This document shows, piece by piece, positions 18,099 through 27,024 of a stretch of 64,000 nucleotides of DNA. The position numbers and the translations under genes are program-made. Each line of letters opens with the position of its first letter. The first letter of the stretch is position 1. This stretch comes from Corynebacterium tuberculostearicum (GTDB lineage Bacteria; Actinomycetota; Actinomycetes; Mycobacteriales; Mycobacteriaceae). The notes under the pieces were generated by a model. The model saw nothing but the letters and a program-made list of their open reading frames with translations. It was not told where the DNA came from and did no database searches. The stretch lies in NCBI RefSeq assembly GCF_030503735.1, contig NZ_CP073096.1:2170001-2234000 (forward strand). Reading direction: 5' to 3'.

Positions 18099-18914
18099 AT
18101 GAAGGTAGCAGCAGTGCAGTTAACGTCCACCAGCAATGTCACCGAAAACCAGGAACTGGCCCTCGCCAAGATCCGTGAGGCGGCCGGAAACGGAGCACGG
18201 CTCATCGTGCTGCCGGAGGCTACGTCGCAAAACTTTCGCTCTGGGCGCCTTGATGAGCAAGCGCAGACGCTCGAAGGCCCGTTCGTCACCGCGCTCCGGG
18301 AACTTGCAGAGGAACTTGAGGTCACCGTCGTGGCAGGCATGTTCTGCCCAGCCGATACCGTGGAACGCGATGGGAAGACCATAAATCGCGTGACCAATAC
18401 GGCGCTCATTGCGGGTCCCGGCGTGCTGGGCGGCTACGACAAGATCCACACCTACGATGCCTTTGACTACCACGAATCAGATACGGTCTTGGCCGGCGAA
18501 TCATTGGTGGCCTTTGACGTAGATGACCTCGTAGTAGGCGTGGCTACCTGCTATGACATCCGCTTTCCAGAGCAGTTCAAGGAGCTTGCCAGCCAGGGCG
18601 CGCAGCTCATCGTGGTGCCTACCAGTTGGGCGGACGGCCCCGGCAAGCTGGAGCAGTGGCGCCTGCTCACGGCCGCGCGTGCCTTGGACTCCACTAGCTA
18701 TATCGTTGCAGCCGGCCAATCGCGCCCGGGCGGCGATGCGGAGGCGGGCAATCCTTCCGGCCCGACGGGCATTGGCCATTCCACCATCGTCGATCCGAAT
18801 GGCGTGCGCGTTGCCGAGGCCGGCTACGCGGATGACATCCTTTATGCCGAGATCGATCCGAATGAGGTAGCGAAAACCCGCCGCGCCCTGCCGGTCGTGA
18901 CCGCTGCGGATTAG
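18099..18914 (+). CDS. Carbon-nitrogen hydrolase (nitrilase superfamily amidase)
   Basis: Protein of 271 residues with the Glu-Lys-Cys triad of the nitrilase superfamily: E40 in IVLPEAT, K115 in GGYDKIHTYD and C151 in VATCYDIRFPE. The sequence resembles Nit1/Nit2-like omega-amidases or deaminated-glutathione amidases more than true nitrilases, so it probably hydrolyses a small amide in metabolite repair. ATG 18099 after GGGAGG is preferred to the upstream TTG at 18090. The stop overlaps the convergent globin gene by 4 nt. Confidence 0.9.
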   Translation: MKVAAVQLTSTSNVTENQELALAKIREAAGNGARLIVLPEATSQNFRSGRLDEQAQTLEGPFVTALRELAEELEVTVVAGMFCPADTVERDGKTINRVTNTALIAGPGVLGGYDKIHTYDAFDYHESDTVLAGESLVAFDVDDLVVGVATCYDIRFPEQFKELASQGAQLIVVPTSWADGPGKLEQWRLLTAARALDSTSYIVAAGQSRPGGDAEAGNPSGPTGIGHSTIVDPNGVRVAEAGYADDILYAEIDPNEVAKTRRALPVVTAAD

Positions 18915-20080
18915 GAAAGCGCCGCATAGTCTTCCGGCTGCCAGCGTCCGTCGCGGCCCCAACTAAGGACGTCGATCTGCTGCTTGCCGACGCCCCTTTG
19001 AACCAACCTTTCCTCACCTTCCGCGACTTCCTCGGCCGGTCCGACGAGCAAAAAACGTGGGGGAGTGCCTGTGGATAACTCCACCTCGTTGACTACTACA
19101 TCGGTCGGTTCCCCGGAGACCACGTAGTCGGCGCCGGGCGCCAACTCGCGGGCATTGAGCAACCACGGATCATTTTCTTCCCGCACGATGCGGCGCACCG
19201 GTACGCCAAGTGCTGCCAGGTTCTGCTGAAAGTAAGTGTCGTAGTGTGCGCCGGGGCTGCCCGCCACGGCAAAGATGCGCGGCACCTGGCGGCTATTCTC
19301 CTTCAGCGCGGCGAGCGCCACGCACCGTGCTGTAGCCCAACCGGTGCTATAAGCAATGATCACTGACTCGCCCGGCCCTGAGTCATTGGCGCTGATGCCA
19401 CCGCTGGGCTGGCCCAGGGTCCACCAATCGCCGGGCTGCGCGTGGGCGAGGGAACGAGAAGCCTCGCCTGCAGAGGAGATGTGGAAGATCAGCTGACCGG
19501 TCCCGTCGGCAGGCTGCGCGGGGGTTAGCATCCGCCATTGGCCGGGCAAGTACTGCGTGGTTACGGGAAAGTGCTGGCCTGGCTGATAGGGTACGGCAAG
19601 GCCGGCCTCCACGCGGATGACTGCGGTATCCCGGGTGGGGTGGTCTACGGCTACAACTTGTGCCGAGTAGGCTGGCGCCTCGCCGGCCGCGTCTGCCCCT
19701 CGGGCGGCCTTAGCCATCGCCTCGCATACCTGGTGGATGACGTCGCGTGCGAAGTCGTACTGATACTGCGTCAGCGCCAGTACCCGCAGGCCTGCGACGA
19801 GGGCGTGTTCAAACTGGGTATAGATTTCGGCCGGGAACCCATGCCGGCGGTGATCGCGGGCGAGCTGGGTGAGTTTTGCAGAGACGTCGGCAAGCAGGGG
19901 CTCCCCCGCCTCCGTGTGCTCAAGCACCCACGCCAGCGCAGGTGTCAAGGAGGTATGGGTATCGTGCATGGACAGGGCAAAGACCTGCCGGGATTCGGGC
20001 ACCGCGTTAAAGAAATGCTCGTGCACCGCATCGCGGTACTCGTCTGCGTAGTTTCGAAAATGCTCGCCCAATTCCCACAT
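18911..20080 (-). CDS. Globin domain fused to an FAD/NAD(P) reductase domain (flavohemoprotein-like)
   Basis: Protein of 389 residues. The N-terminal ~135 residues are globin-like, with a candidate proximal histidine in LARDHRRHGFPAEIY. The rest resembles a ferredoxin-reductase module with the FAD motif YQPGQHFPVTTQY and a nucleotide-binding region around IIAYSTGWATARCVALAAL. Such proteins oxidise nitric oxide to nitrate or act in oxygen or redox sensing. The C-terminal ~60 residues are unlike classical Hmp. It is convergent with, and overlaps by 4 nt, the amidase gene. The gene is monocistronic as far as visible. Confidence 0.82.
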   Translation of the reverse strand: MWELGEHFRNYADEYRDAVHEHFFNAVPESRQVFALSMHDTHTSLTPALAWVLEHTEAGEPLLADVSAKLTQLARDHRRHGFPAEIYTQFEHALVAGLRVLALTQYQYDFARDVIHQVCEAMAKAARGADAAGEAPAYSAQVVAVDHPTRDTAVIRVEAGLAVPYQPGQHFPVTTQYLPGQWRMLTPAQPADGTGQLIFHISSAGEASRSLAHAQPGDWWTLGQPSGGISANDSGPGESVIIAYSTGWATARCVALAALKENSRQVPRIFAVAGSPGAHYDTYFQQNLAALGVPVRRIVREENDPWLLNARELAPGADYVVSGEPTDVVVNEVELSTGTPPRFLLVGPAEEVAEGEERLVQRGVGKQQIDVLSWGRDGRWQPEDYAALS

Positions 20081-20259
20081 GTCACATCATCCTAATAGTC
20101 AGCGCCCAACCGGGGGTCGAGCTACCTACTGAAAGTTGTAGTGGGGGTGAAAACGGGATCGTATGTTGTGGCTCACTTAGTGGCAGGTATTGTACTGTCT
20201 ATCCGACTGCCCTCTAACGGGGGCAGTCTGTCATAACTGCACAGCTAGAAAGGGTCCTC
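20081..20259 (+). promoter_or_regulatory. gltS promoter and leader hairpin
   Basis: A plausible promoter is TTGTGG - 16 nt - TATTGT near 20165-20192. It is followed by GACTGCCC-N6/8-GGGCAGTC (about 20208-20231), a leader hairpin ending about 28 nt before the gltS ATG. Divergent from the globin gene. Confidence 0.45.
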
Positions 20260-21633
20260 ATGGAAGATTTTTCCGCTTATACGCTCATGTTGGATGTGGG
20301 CTGGATTTCCTTGCTCATGGTCATCGGCAACGTTCTGCGCCACCAGGTGAAGTTCATCTTCCAGGACCTGCTGCTGCCTGCCCCCATTACCGCCGGCCTC
20401 ATCGGCCTTCTGGTCGGCCCGAATGTGCTGGGTTGGATCAATTTCTCCGATAACTTGGGAGACTACACCTCCATCCTCATCGCGGTGGTCTTTGCATCTA
20501 TGGCCTACTCCATGGAAGTCGGTGGAAACATGGGCAAGGGCGCGCGCAATATGTGGGGCTATTCCACCATGATGTTTACCGGCCAGTGGGGCCTATTCAT
20601 CGTGCTGGGCCTCTTCCTCTTTGCGCCGCTTTTCGATACCCCGCACTGGTTCGGCATGATGCTGCCCGTCGGCTTTACCGGTGGCTTTGGTACCGCCGCG
20701 GCTGTGGGCGGCGCGTTAGAAGGTGTGGGTGCTGATACCGCGTCCTCGCTGGGCTTTACCTCTGCGACCGTCGGTACGCTAGCCGCCATCACCGGCGGTG
20801 TGGTCGCCGGCAACTGGGGCATCCGCAAAGGCAAGGTTTCCCACGTTCCCAAGGAACTGCCAGAAGAACTTCGCCGCGGCTATATCAAGAACATCGATGA
20901 CCGCCCCTCCCTCGGCCGCGCCACTACTAACCCATCCTCCATTGAGCCACTGGCACTGCACTTTGGCTTCACCATCTTGACCGTGATGACTGCCTATGGC
21001 ATCAATCAAGGTTTGAGCAGTATCTGGGAAAACGTCTCCGTGCCGCTTTTTGCCATGTCCATGCTGGTGGGCCTTTTCTTCCGTGCACTCATGAACTTCG
21101 TTGGCGCTGAGGACTACCTAGACAAGGACTCCATTTCCTCCATCTCCGGCGCGGCTACGGACTACCTCATTGCCTTCGGCGTGGCTGCCATCGTTCCGTC
21201 CGCCATTGCTTCTTATTGGCAGGCGCTCCTCCTGCTGTTCATCTTGGGCACCATCTTTTGTTCTTTCTTCCTCCTCTGGTTCCCGGCCGAGTTCTTTGGC
21301 GAGCGCTGGATCGAGCGCGGTATCTTTGGCTGGGGCTGGGCTACCGCTACCGTGGCAACCGGCATCGCCATCCTCAAGATCGTGGATCCTAAACTAAAAT
21401 CCGGCACCCTGTCCGAATACGGCATGGCCTATATCGGCTTCGGTCCGTTTGAAATCTCGTGGACCATCATCGCGCCCATGGCCGTCATGTACGGATTCAC
21501 CGGCCTCTTTGGTGCCATTTCCCTGGCCATTTCCATCGGCATCTACATTGCGTTCAAAGCCATGCACCTCATGCCGCCGCGCGGCACCATCTTCCAAGAA
21601 GGCATCGGCCACGTAGGACAAAAGCAGTCTTAG
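20260..21633 (+). CDS. gltS: Sodium/glutamate symporter family protein
   Basis: Membrane transporter of 457 residues with about ten hydrophobic segments, of the GltS (sodium:glutamate symporter, ESS) family. Signatures are the LLLPAPITAGLIGLLVGP segment near residue 40 and the Gly/Ala-rich GFTGGFGTAAAVGGALEG loop in the middle, which in the family lines the substrate site, repeated as SISGAATDYLIAFGVAAI in the second half. ATG 20260 is preceded by AAAGGG. The position near clpB matches the C. glutamicum order. Substrate is most likely glutamate with Na+, inferred from the family. Confidence 0.9.
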   Translation: MEDFSAYTLMLDVGWISLLMVIGNVLRHQVKFIFQDLLLPAPITAGLIGLLVGPNVLGWINFSDNLGDYTSILIAVVFASMAYSMEVGGNMGKGARNMWGYSTMMFTGQWGLFIVLGLFLFAPLFDTPHWFGMMLPVGFTGGFGTAAAVGGALEGVGADTASSLGFTSATVGTLAAITGGVVAGNWGIRKGKVSHVPKELPEELRRGYIKNIDDRPSLGRATTNPSSIEPLALHFGFTILTVMTAYGINQGLSSIWENVSVPLFAMSMLVGLFFRALMNFVGAEDYLDKDSISSISGAATDYLIAFGVAAIVPSAIASYWQALLLLFILGTIFCSFFLLWFPAEFFGERWIERGIFGWGWATATVATGIAILKIVDPKLKSGTLSEYGMAYIGFGPFEISWTIIAPMAVMYGFTGLFGAISLAISIGIYIAFKAMHLMPPRGTIFQEGIGHVGQKQS

Positions 21634-21659
21634 CCGCGCTTGCCGACGCTCCCTGCCAA

Positions 21660-21690
21660 CCCCGCCGCAAAACCTGCGGCGGGGCTTTTT
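21660..21690 (+). terminator. Terminator of gltS
   Basis: CCCCGCCGC-N7-GCGGCGGGG followed by CTTTTTG. Confidence 0.92.
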
Positions 21691-21980
21691 GTCAAGACCG
21701 TGTCTTCTAGGTGTGTCCTGACGGCCGAAATTTTGACTCCTGCACGGTTAGTGCTCAAATGTAGGAGTTTAAAAAACCACTTAACGTTAAGCATTCTAAG
21801 GCTATGTTTATATAAACAGCTGATGATTACTTTGACCTTTCTGAGGATTGCCCCTGCTGTTACCGCTGTTCACCTTTAAAAGGTGGAGTCATTTGAAGCG
21901 TTAACAATTAGCGAGTATTGATTTACCTTAGAATTTGTTATAATTTCAGGGTATCAAACTCTGTCTTGATGAGGAGCTAG
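21691..21980 (+). promoter_or_regulatory. AT-rich upstream region of the double-TetR gene
   Basis: No gene is seen. It contains a perfect 12-bp palindrome CTTAACGTTAAG (21780-21791), a CACCTTT-N1/2-AAAGGTG palindrome near 21871, a second AACGTTAA-like sequence GCGTTAAC near 21898, and a consensus -10 TATAAT at 21939 with a poor -35. The palindromes are candidate operators for the adjacent regulator. Confidence 0.5.
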
Positions 21981-23372
21981 ATGTATGAGCTGGATGGCGC
22001 TTCCGTGCGAGTAGGGATTTTGGAAGCGGCCTTAGATATTGCTGGGACGCGGGGTGAGCCTGCAGTAACATTTGGGGAAGTCGCAAATTCCTTGCAGTGT
22101 CCGCTCTCAGATATTGAGGCAGAGTTCTCTTCCAGTTCAGAGATTCTTGAGGCGATGCCCGATTTTCTGGATTGGCGTTTAACCAATTACATGGAAAAAG
22201 TGGTGGACCGCCTTCCTGAAGGTGCGGGTGCCGCAGAGATTTTGAAGGCCTTGGGTGAAGGGTACTTCTTCTATTGCCAGGAACAGCCAGAGCTTTATGA
22301 CTATCTCTTTGAGAGATACCCGGCCTTGGACGATGTTCAGGTATGCAATATGGCCAAAGGTACGCATACTGGAAACTCGGGCGCAGATTTCGTAGTGAAT
22401 GTGCTGAAGCAACTGGCTCAAGAACAGGGCGCCGTTGTAGGGGAAGATATTGCCCTTGGTGATATCGGCCGCATTGCTCTTGCCATCTGGTCAATTATTC
22501 ACGGCCTTAGCCATCTCAGTACCAAGGGTGTGGTCCGTTTCCAGCATTCGGTAATTCGCATTGCCAACCTGAGGCAGACTGTCCAGCTGGTGTTGGAAGC
22601 GATTATTGATTGGTTTGCCACCAAAGATATTCCAGAGCGTCGGCCAATTATGTATTCCGCACGCGAGATTGTGGAGCGGGCAATGGGGCAGTGGGAAGAT
22701 CGTCCACTCGTTGCCCCTCAGAGCGTTGAGTCCTTGGAATTTGAAAAGGCCAAGGATCTAATTATTGAAACGGCGCTTCAAGTGGCGGCACGGGAGGGGG
22801 TTGGCCGTTCCTTCTTCAAACAAGTAGCTCAAGAGTTGAATACCACTACGGATTTTCTCAACTCCGTGATCGACAATGACTTCGCGCTGCGGGAGTATGC
22901 CGAAGAGCGAGTGACCCTGGAAATGGCCGAGATGTTTGAAAAGGCAATCGGTTCTTTGCCGGCGGATACCGCTATCGTGGATCGTCTTCATATCGTGGCC
23001 TCTGTATATTTCAATTTTTCGCTCCGTCATACTGAACGGTTCTGTGCGGTTATCGGCCTAGCTAATGGGTCGATCGTTCCGCATGGCGGTGACGGCAGCC
23101 CGCATGAAGGCATGACGGAAAATTTTGCCATCATGATGAAGCTATTGCGCGAATTCGTTATGGAGGCAGGAATTCAGCCGACAGATCAGTTGGTTTACTT
23201 GAGTGCCTTGGCTATGTGGGCGGGCGCTGACGGTGTATCCCATCTGTGCGCTTTGGGAGACTTCAGGGAGTACGAGGATGACTTGAAGTGGGGTCTCTTC
23301 TCCCAGGTATTGACCTCGTCCTTCTTTGCGGTGGCGTATGGTCTCCAGCTGGTGGACAAAAATCTGCCATAG
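21981..23372 (+). CDS. Protein of two TetR-like halves (putative transcription regulator)
   Basis: Protein of 463 residues, about twice a TetR regulator. Residues ~8-216 begin with ILEAALDIAGTRGEPAVTFGEVANSL, a TetR-like helix-turn-helix, followed by a helical ligand domain with IWSIIHGLSHL. Residues ~255-460 repeat the plan: LIIETALQVAAREGVGRSFF, then FLNSVIDNDFALREYAEERV, and MWAGADGVSHLCAL at the place of the HGLSHL segment. A linker of ~40 residues with RPIMYSAREIVERAMGQW joins them. The halves are diverged, so the duplication is old. ATG 21981 follows GAGGAG. The gene is more AT-rich than its neighbours. Which half still binds DNA cannot be told. Confidence 0.75.
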   Translation: MYELDGASVRVGILEAALDIAGTRGEPAVTFGEVANSLQCPLSDIEAEFSSSSEILEAMPDFLDWRLTNYMEKVVDRLPEGAGAAEILKALGEGYFFYCQEQPELYDYLFERYPALDDVQVCNMAKGTHTGNSGADFVVNVLKQLAQEQGAVVGEDIALGDIGRIALAIWSIIHGLSHLSTKGVVRFQHSVIRIANLRQTVQLVLEAIIDWFATKDIPERRPIMYSAREIVERAMGQWEDRPLVAPQSVESLEFEKAKDLIIETALQVAAREGVGRSFFKQVAQELNTTTDFLNSVIDNDFALREYAEERVTLEMAEMFEKAIGSLPADTAIVDRLHIVASVYFNFSLRHTERFCAVIGLANGSIVPHGGDGSPHEGMTENFAIMMKLLREFVMEAGIQPTDQLVYLSALAMWAGADGVSHLCALGDFREYEDDLKWGLFSQVLTSSFFAVAYGLQLVDKNLP

Positions 23373-23393
23373 GTTGAGTGGAATAGACTCAAC
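23373..23393. promoter_or_regulatory. HAIR operator (HspR site) upstream of clpB
   Basis: GTTGAGT-N7-ACTCAAC, a perfect inverted repeat with the 7-nt spacer seen at dnaK. It lies 68 bp before the clpB ATG, just after the stop of the preceding gene. A TACAGT -10-like hexamer follows at 23422. Confidence 0.92.
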
Positions 23394-23461
23394 TTTGGGT
23401 GCGTTGTGTTAAGTGAAGCCCTACAGTGGGGTGAATAAAACTTAGAAGGAGCAACGCACAC

Positions 23462-26017
23462 ATGAACTCATTTAACCCGACCACTAAAACACAGGAAGCC
23501 TTGCAAGAGGCCTTGCAAACCGCCTCGTCCAATGGCAATCCGGATATCCGCCCCGCCCACCTGCTGGCAGCCATTCTTAGCCAAGAAGGCGGCATCGCCG
23601 CCCCAGTACTTAAAGCCACGGGCGTAGATCCGGATACCGTGCTCAAGGAAGCCCGCGAGCTCGTTGATTCGTATCCCAAGGCGGAGGGCGCCAATATGGC
23701 CAATCCGCAATTTAACCGCGATGGCCTTAATGTCTTGACTAAGTCGCAGGAGTTGGCCGGTGAACTGGGCGATGAATTCGTCTCCACCGAGGTCCTTCTC
23801 GCTGCTATTGCTGGCTCCAAGACCGACGCCGCCGAGCTGCTTACCGGCCGTGGTGCTACTTATGAGGCCATCAAGGGTGCCTTTCCTTCCGTGCGCGGCG
23901 CTGCCAAGGTGACATCCGAAAACCCAGAGGATCAGTTCCAAGCGTTAGAAAAATACGCCACGGATCTCACCGCGCGCGCCCGTGAGGGAAAGATCGACCC
24001 GGTCATCGGCCGGGATCAGGAAATTCGCCGCGTGGTCCAGGTGCTCAGCCGCCGCACGAAGAATAATCCGGTGCTCATTGGCGAGCCCGGCGTGGGCAAG
24101 ACTGCCATCGTGGAGGGCCTAGCCCGCCGCATCGTGGCTGGCGACGTCCCCGAGTCCCTTAAGGGAAAAACCCTCATCAGCCTGGATCTAGGTTCCATGG
24201 TCGCCGGTGCTAAGTACCGCGGCGAATTCGAGGAGCGCCTTAAGGCCGTGCTCGATGAGATTAAGTCCTCCGAGGGCGAAATAATTACCTTCATCGACGA
24301 GCTGCATACCATCGTTGGCGCCGGTGCTACTGGCGACGGCTCCATGGACGCCGGCAACATGATTAAACCCATGCTGGCCCGCGGCGAGCTACGCCTCGTT
24401 GGCGCCACCACTCTGGACGAGTACCGAAAGTACATCGAAAAGGACGCCGCCCTTGAGCGCCGCTTCCAGCAGGTCTATGCCGCCGAACCTTCCGTGGAGG
24501 ACACCATCGGCATCCTGCGTGGCCTGAAGGAGCGCTACGAGGTGCATCACGGCGTGCGCATCATGGACTCCGCGCTGGTGTCGGCCGCCGAGCTATCCAA
24601 CCGCTACATCACCAACCGCTTCCTGCCGGATAAGGCCATCGACCTCGTCGATGAAGCAGGCTCCCGCCTGCGCATGGAGATCGACTCATCCCCGCAGGAA
24701 ATCGACGAGCTCGAGCGTATCGTCCGCCGCATGGAGATCGAAGAGCTAGCGCTGAAGAAGGAATCTGACGCCGCCTCCCAGGATCGCCTGGCTACCCTGC
24801 AGGGTGAGCTCGCTGACCAGCGCGAGAAGCTTGGTGAGCTCAAGGCCCGCTGGGCCAATGAGAAGAAGGCCATCGATGATGTTCAAAACATCAAGGAAGA
24901 GCTCGATGATCTGCGCCGCCAGGCCGAAATCGCCGAGCGCGATGGCGACCTTGCACTCGCCTCCGAGATCAACTACGGCAAGATTCCACCGCTGGAAAAG
25001 GATCTCGCGGCCGCGGAGGTCAAGGCCACCGAGCAGCGCAATACGATGCTCGATGAGGAGGTAAGCCCAGATACCATCGCGGAGGTCGTCTCGGCGTGGA
25101 CCGGCATCCCGGCCGGCAAGATGCTGCAGGGCGAGACCGAAAAACTGCTCAATATGGAATCCGTACTGGGCAACCGCGTGGTCGGCCAGAAGGAAGCCGT
25201 CACCGCGGTATCGGACGCCGTGCGCCGCTCCCGTGCGGGCGTGGCCGACCCCAACCGCCCGACTGGCTCCTTCCTCTTCCTCGGCCCCACCGGTGTGGGC
25301 AAGACCGAGCTGGCGAAGGCATTGGCAGACTTCCTCTTCGACGATGAATCCGCCATGGTCCGCATCGATATGTCCGAGTACGGCGAGAAGCATTCCGTCT
25401 CCCGTCTCGTCGGTGCCCCTCCGGGATACGTCGGCCATGAGGCAGGCGGTCAGCTCACCGAGGCCGTTCGCCGCCGCCCCTACACGCTCGTGCTTTTCGA
25501 CGAGGTAGAAAAGGCCCACCCCGACGTCTTCGACGTCCTCCTGCAGGTTCTGGATGAAGGCCGACTTACCGACGGCCAAGGACGCACCGTCGACTTCCGC
25601 AATACCGTCATCATCCTGACCTCCAATCTGGGCGCCGGCGGCACCCGCGAGGAGACCATGGATGCGGTAAAGAAGGCCTTCAAGCCCGAATTCATCAACC
25701 GCCTCGATGATGTGGTTATGTTCGAGCCTCTGTCGGAGGAGCTCCTCCGCGGCATCGTCGACATCCAGCTGCGCGGCCTGTCCGAGCGCCTCGACGCCCG
25801 CCGCCTGACCCTGCAGGTTTCGGATTCCGCCAGGTCCTGGTTGGCCGAGCGTGGCTACGACCCAGCCTATGGTGCCCGCCCGCTGCGCCGCACCATCCAG
25901 CAGGCCATTGGTGACAAGCTCGCCAAGAAGCTGCTGGCCGGCAATATCGTTGATGGCGACACCGTTCACGTGGACGTCGCCGATGGCGGCGCGGAGCTAG
26001 ACATCGCCGCCCGCTAG
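23462..26017 (+). CDS. clpB: ATP-dependent disaggregase ClpB
   Basis: Hsp100 disaggregase of 851 residues that works with DnaK/DnaJ/GrpE to rescue aggregated proteins. Order: Clp N domain (about 1-145), first AAA+ module with Walker A GEPGVGKT near residue 206 and Walker [11 protein letters not shown], the coiled-coil middle domain (about 400-520) that marks ClpB rather than ClpA/C, second AAA+ module with GPTGVGKT near 607 and [13 protein letters not shown], and the C-terminal domain with [12 protein letters not shown] 23462 after AAGGAG. The HAIR site places it in the HspR regulon. Confidence 0.98.
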   Translation: MNSFNPTTKTQEALQEALQTASSNGNPDIRPAHLLAAILSQEGGIAAPVLKATGVDPDTVLKEARELVDSYPKAEGANMANPQFNRDGLNVLTKSQELAGELGDEFVSTEVLLAAIAGSKTDAAELLTGRGATYEAIKGAFPSVRGAAKVTSENPEDQFQALEKYATDLTARAREGKIDPVIGRDQEIRRVVQVLSRRTKNNPVLIGEPGVGKTAIVEGLARRIVAGDVPESLKGKTLISLDLGSMVAGAKYRGEFEERLKAVLDEIKSSEGEIITFIDELHTIVGAGATGDGSMDAGNMIKPMLARGELRLVGATTLDEYRKYIEKDAALERRFQQVYAAEPSVEDTIGILRGLKERYEVHHGVRIMDSALVSAAELSNRYITNRFLPDKAIDLVDEAGSRLRMEIDSSPQEIDELERIVRRMEIEELALKKESDAASQDRLATLQGELADQREKLGELKARWANEKKAIDDVQNIKEELDDLRRQAEIAERDGDLALASEINYGKIPPLEKDLAAAEVKATEQRNTMLDEEVSPDTIAEVVSAWTGIPAGKMLQGETEKLLNMESVLGNRVVGQKEAVTAVSDAVRRSRAGVADPNRPTGSFLFLGPTGVGKTELAKALADFLFDDESAMVRIDMSEYGEKHSVSRLVGAPPGYVGHEAGGQLTEAVRRRPYTLVLFDEVEKAHPDVFDVLLQVLDEGRLTDGQGRTVDFRNTVIILTSNLGAGGTREETMDAVKKAFKPEFINRLDDVVMFEPLSEELLRGIVDIQLRGLSERLDARRLTLQVSDSARSWLAERGYDPAYGARPLRRTIQQAIGDKLAKKLLAGNIVDGDTVHVDVADGGAELDIAAR

Positions 26018-26042
26018 TCGGCTGCTTAACGCCCGCCGCGCC

Positions 26043-26084
26043 AAAATGTGCTCATGCCCCTAAACTCAGGGGCATGAGCATTTT
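26043..26084 (+). terminator. Hairpin after clpB that includes the next gene's start codon
   Basis: GCTCATGCCCCT (26050-26061) pairs perfectly with AGGGGCATGAGC (26068-26079), extended by AAAAT/ATTTT, leaving loop AAACTC. The right arm holds the ATG (26074) of the rhodanese gene, and the loop side holds TAAACT, a TANNNT -10 element 7 nt before that ATG. It may terminate clpB, control the next gene, or both. Confidence 0.6.
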
Positions 26085-26931
26085 GGTCTCCCCACAAGAA
26101 CTCCGCGAATCCATTTATCACGGCGAGCGATTCACCCTCCTGGCCACCCACTGGCAGCCCCAGCTGCGCCAGAGCTATAACCAGTTCACCTCCCTGCACA
26201 TTCCGACGGCGTTGTTTAGCGATACCGCCAATTCTTTCGCCGGCCTGCCCGGCTCTCAGGTAGGCCGCAACCCGCTGCCGGATCCGGATAAGCTCCAAGA
26301 ACACTTCCGTCAGTGGGGAATCCGCGAGGATCGCCCCGTCGTGGTCTATGACGAAGGCCGCGGCCTTTTCGCCGGCCGCGCCTGGTGGACCTTGCGCTGG
26401 GCCGGCCTAGAGAATGTCCGGATCCTCGACGGCGGCCTAGCCAATTGGCGCCACCTGGGCTATACCACGCTGACCGGCCCCGGCAATTTCGCCGTAGGTG
26501 CCAACGCAACGGTCAACCCCGGCCATATGCCCGTGGCCACCATCGATGACGTGCGCAATCACGATGGCCTGCTCATTGATACCCGCACTCGCAACCGTTT
26601 TGCTGGCCGTCGCGAAAACTTGGACCTCAAGGCCGGCCACATCCCCGGTGCCGTCAATGTGCCGGAGCGCCTTTTCCACAACGATGGCCTGCGCACCTGG
26701 AAGTCCACGGGCGAAATCCGCGAAGTGCTTTTCGACGCCGGACTCACCCCCGACAACGTCCAAGGCGCCATCATCTACTCCGGTTCCGGCAACCACTCCG
26801 CCCTTGCCCTCGCCGCAATGCAAGACGCCGGCTTCACCGGCCTGCGCCACTTTGTCGGCGGCTGGTCGCAGTGGTCTGCCAACCCCCAAAACCCCGTCGA
26901 GCGCGGCGACCGCCTTACCGTCAACGGCTAA
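26074..26931 (+). CDS. Rhodanese-like protein (sulfurtransferase family) without the usual active-site Cys
   Basis: Two-rhodanese-domain protein of 285 residues, with the N-terminal domain containing VVVYDEGRGLFAGRAWWTLRWAG and the C-terminal domain containing LLIDTRTRNRFAG and KAGHIPGAVNVP. In active thiosulfate or mercaptopyruvate sulfurtransferases the second domain carries a catalytic Cys in a YCGSG-type loop; here that loop reads IIYSGSGNHSA, with Ser (TCC codon) in its place. The protein may be inactive as a sulfurtransferase or serve another role. No ribosome site precedes ATG 26074, and a -10-like TAAACT lies 7 nt upstream, which suggests a leaderless mRNA. Other Cys cannot be seen at the active loop. 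Confidence 0.8.
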   Translation: MSILVSPQELRESIYHGERFTLLATHWQPQLRQSYNQFTSLHIPTALFSDTANSFAGLPGSQVGRNPLPDPDKLQEHFRQWGIREDRPVVVYDEGRGLFAGRAWWTLRWAGLENVRILDGGLANWRHLGYTTLTGPGNFAVGANATVNPGHMPVATIDDVRNHDGLLIDTRTRNRFAGRRENLDLKAGHIPGAVNVPERLFHNDGLRTWKSTGEIREVLFDAGLTPDNVQGAIIYSGSGNHSALALAAMQDAGFTGLRHFVGGWSQWSANPQNPVERGDRLTVNG

Positions 26932-27024
26932 TCGCCCCGCGCGTCCCTCGCCCTCAGCCTCCCGCGCCTGCACCCGCGCGCCGAGCGCTGAGGGCTTGCC
27001 CATTCCTACTACTATCGTGGGGTG

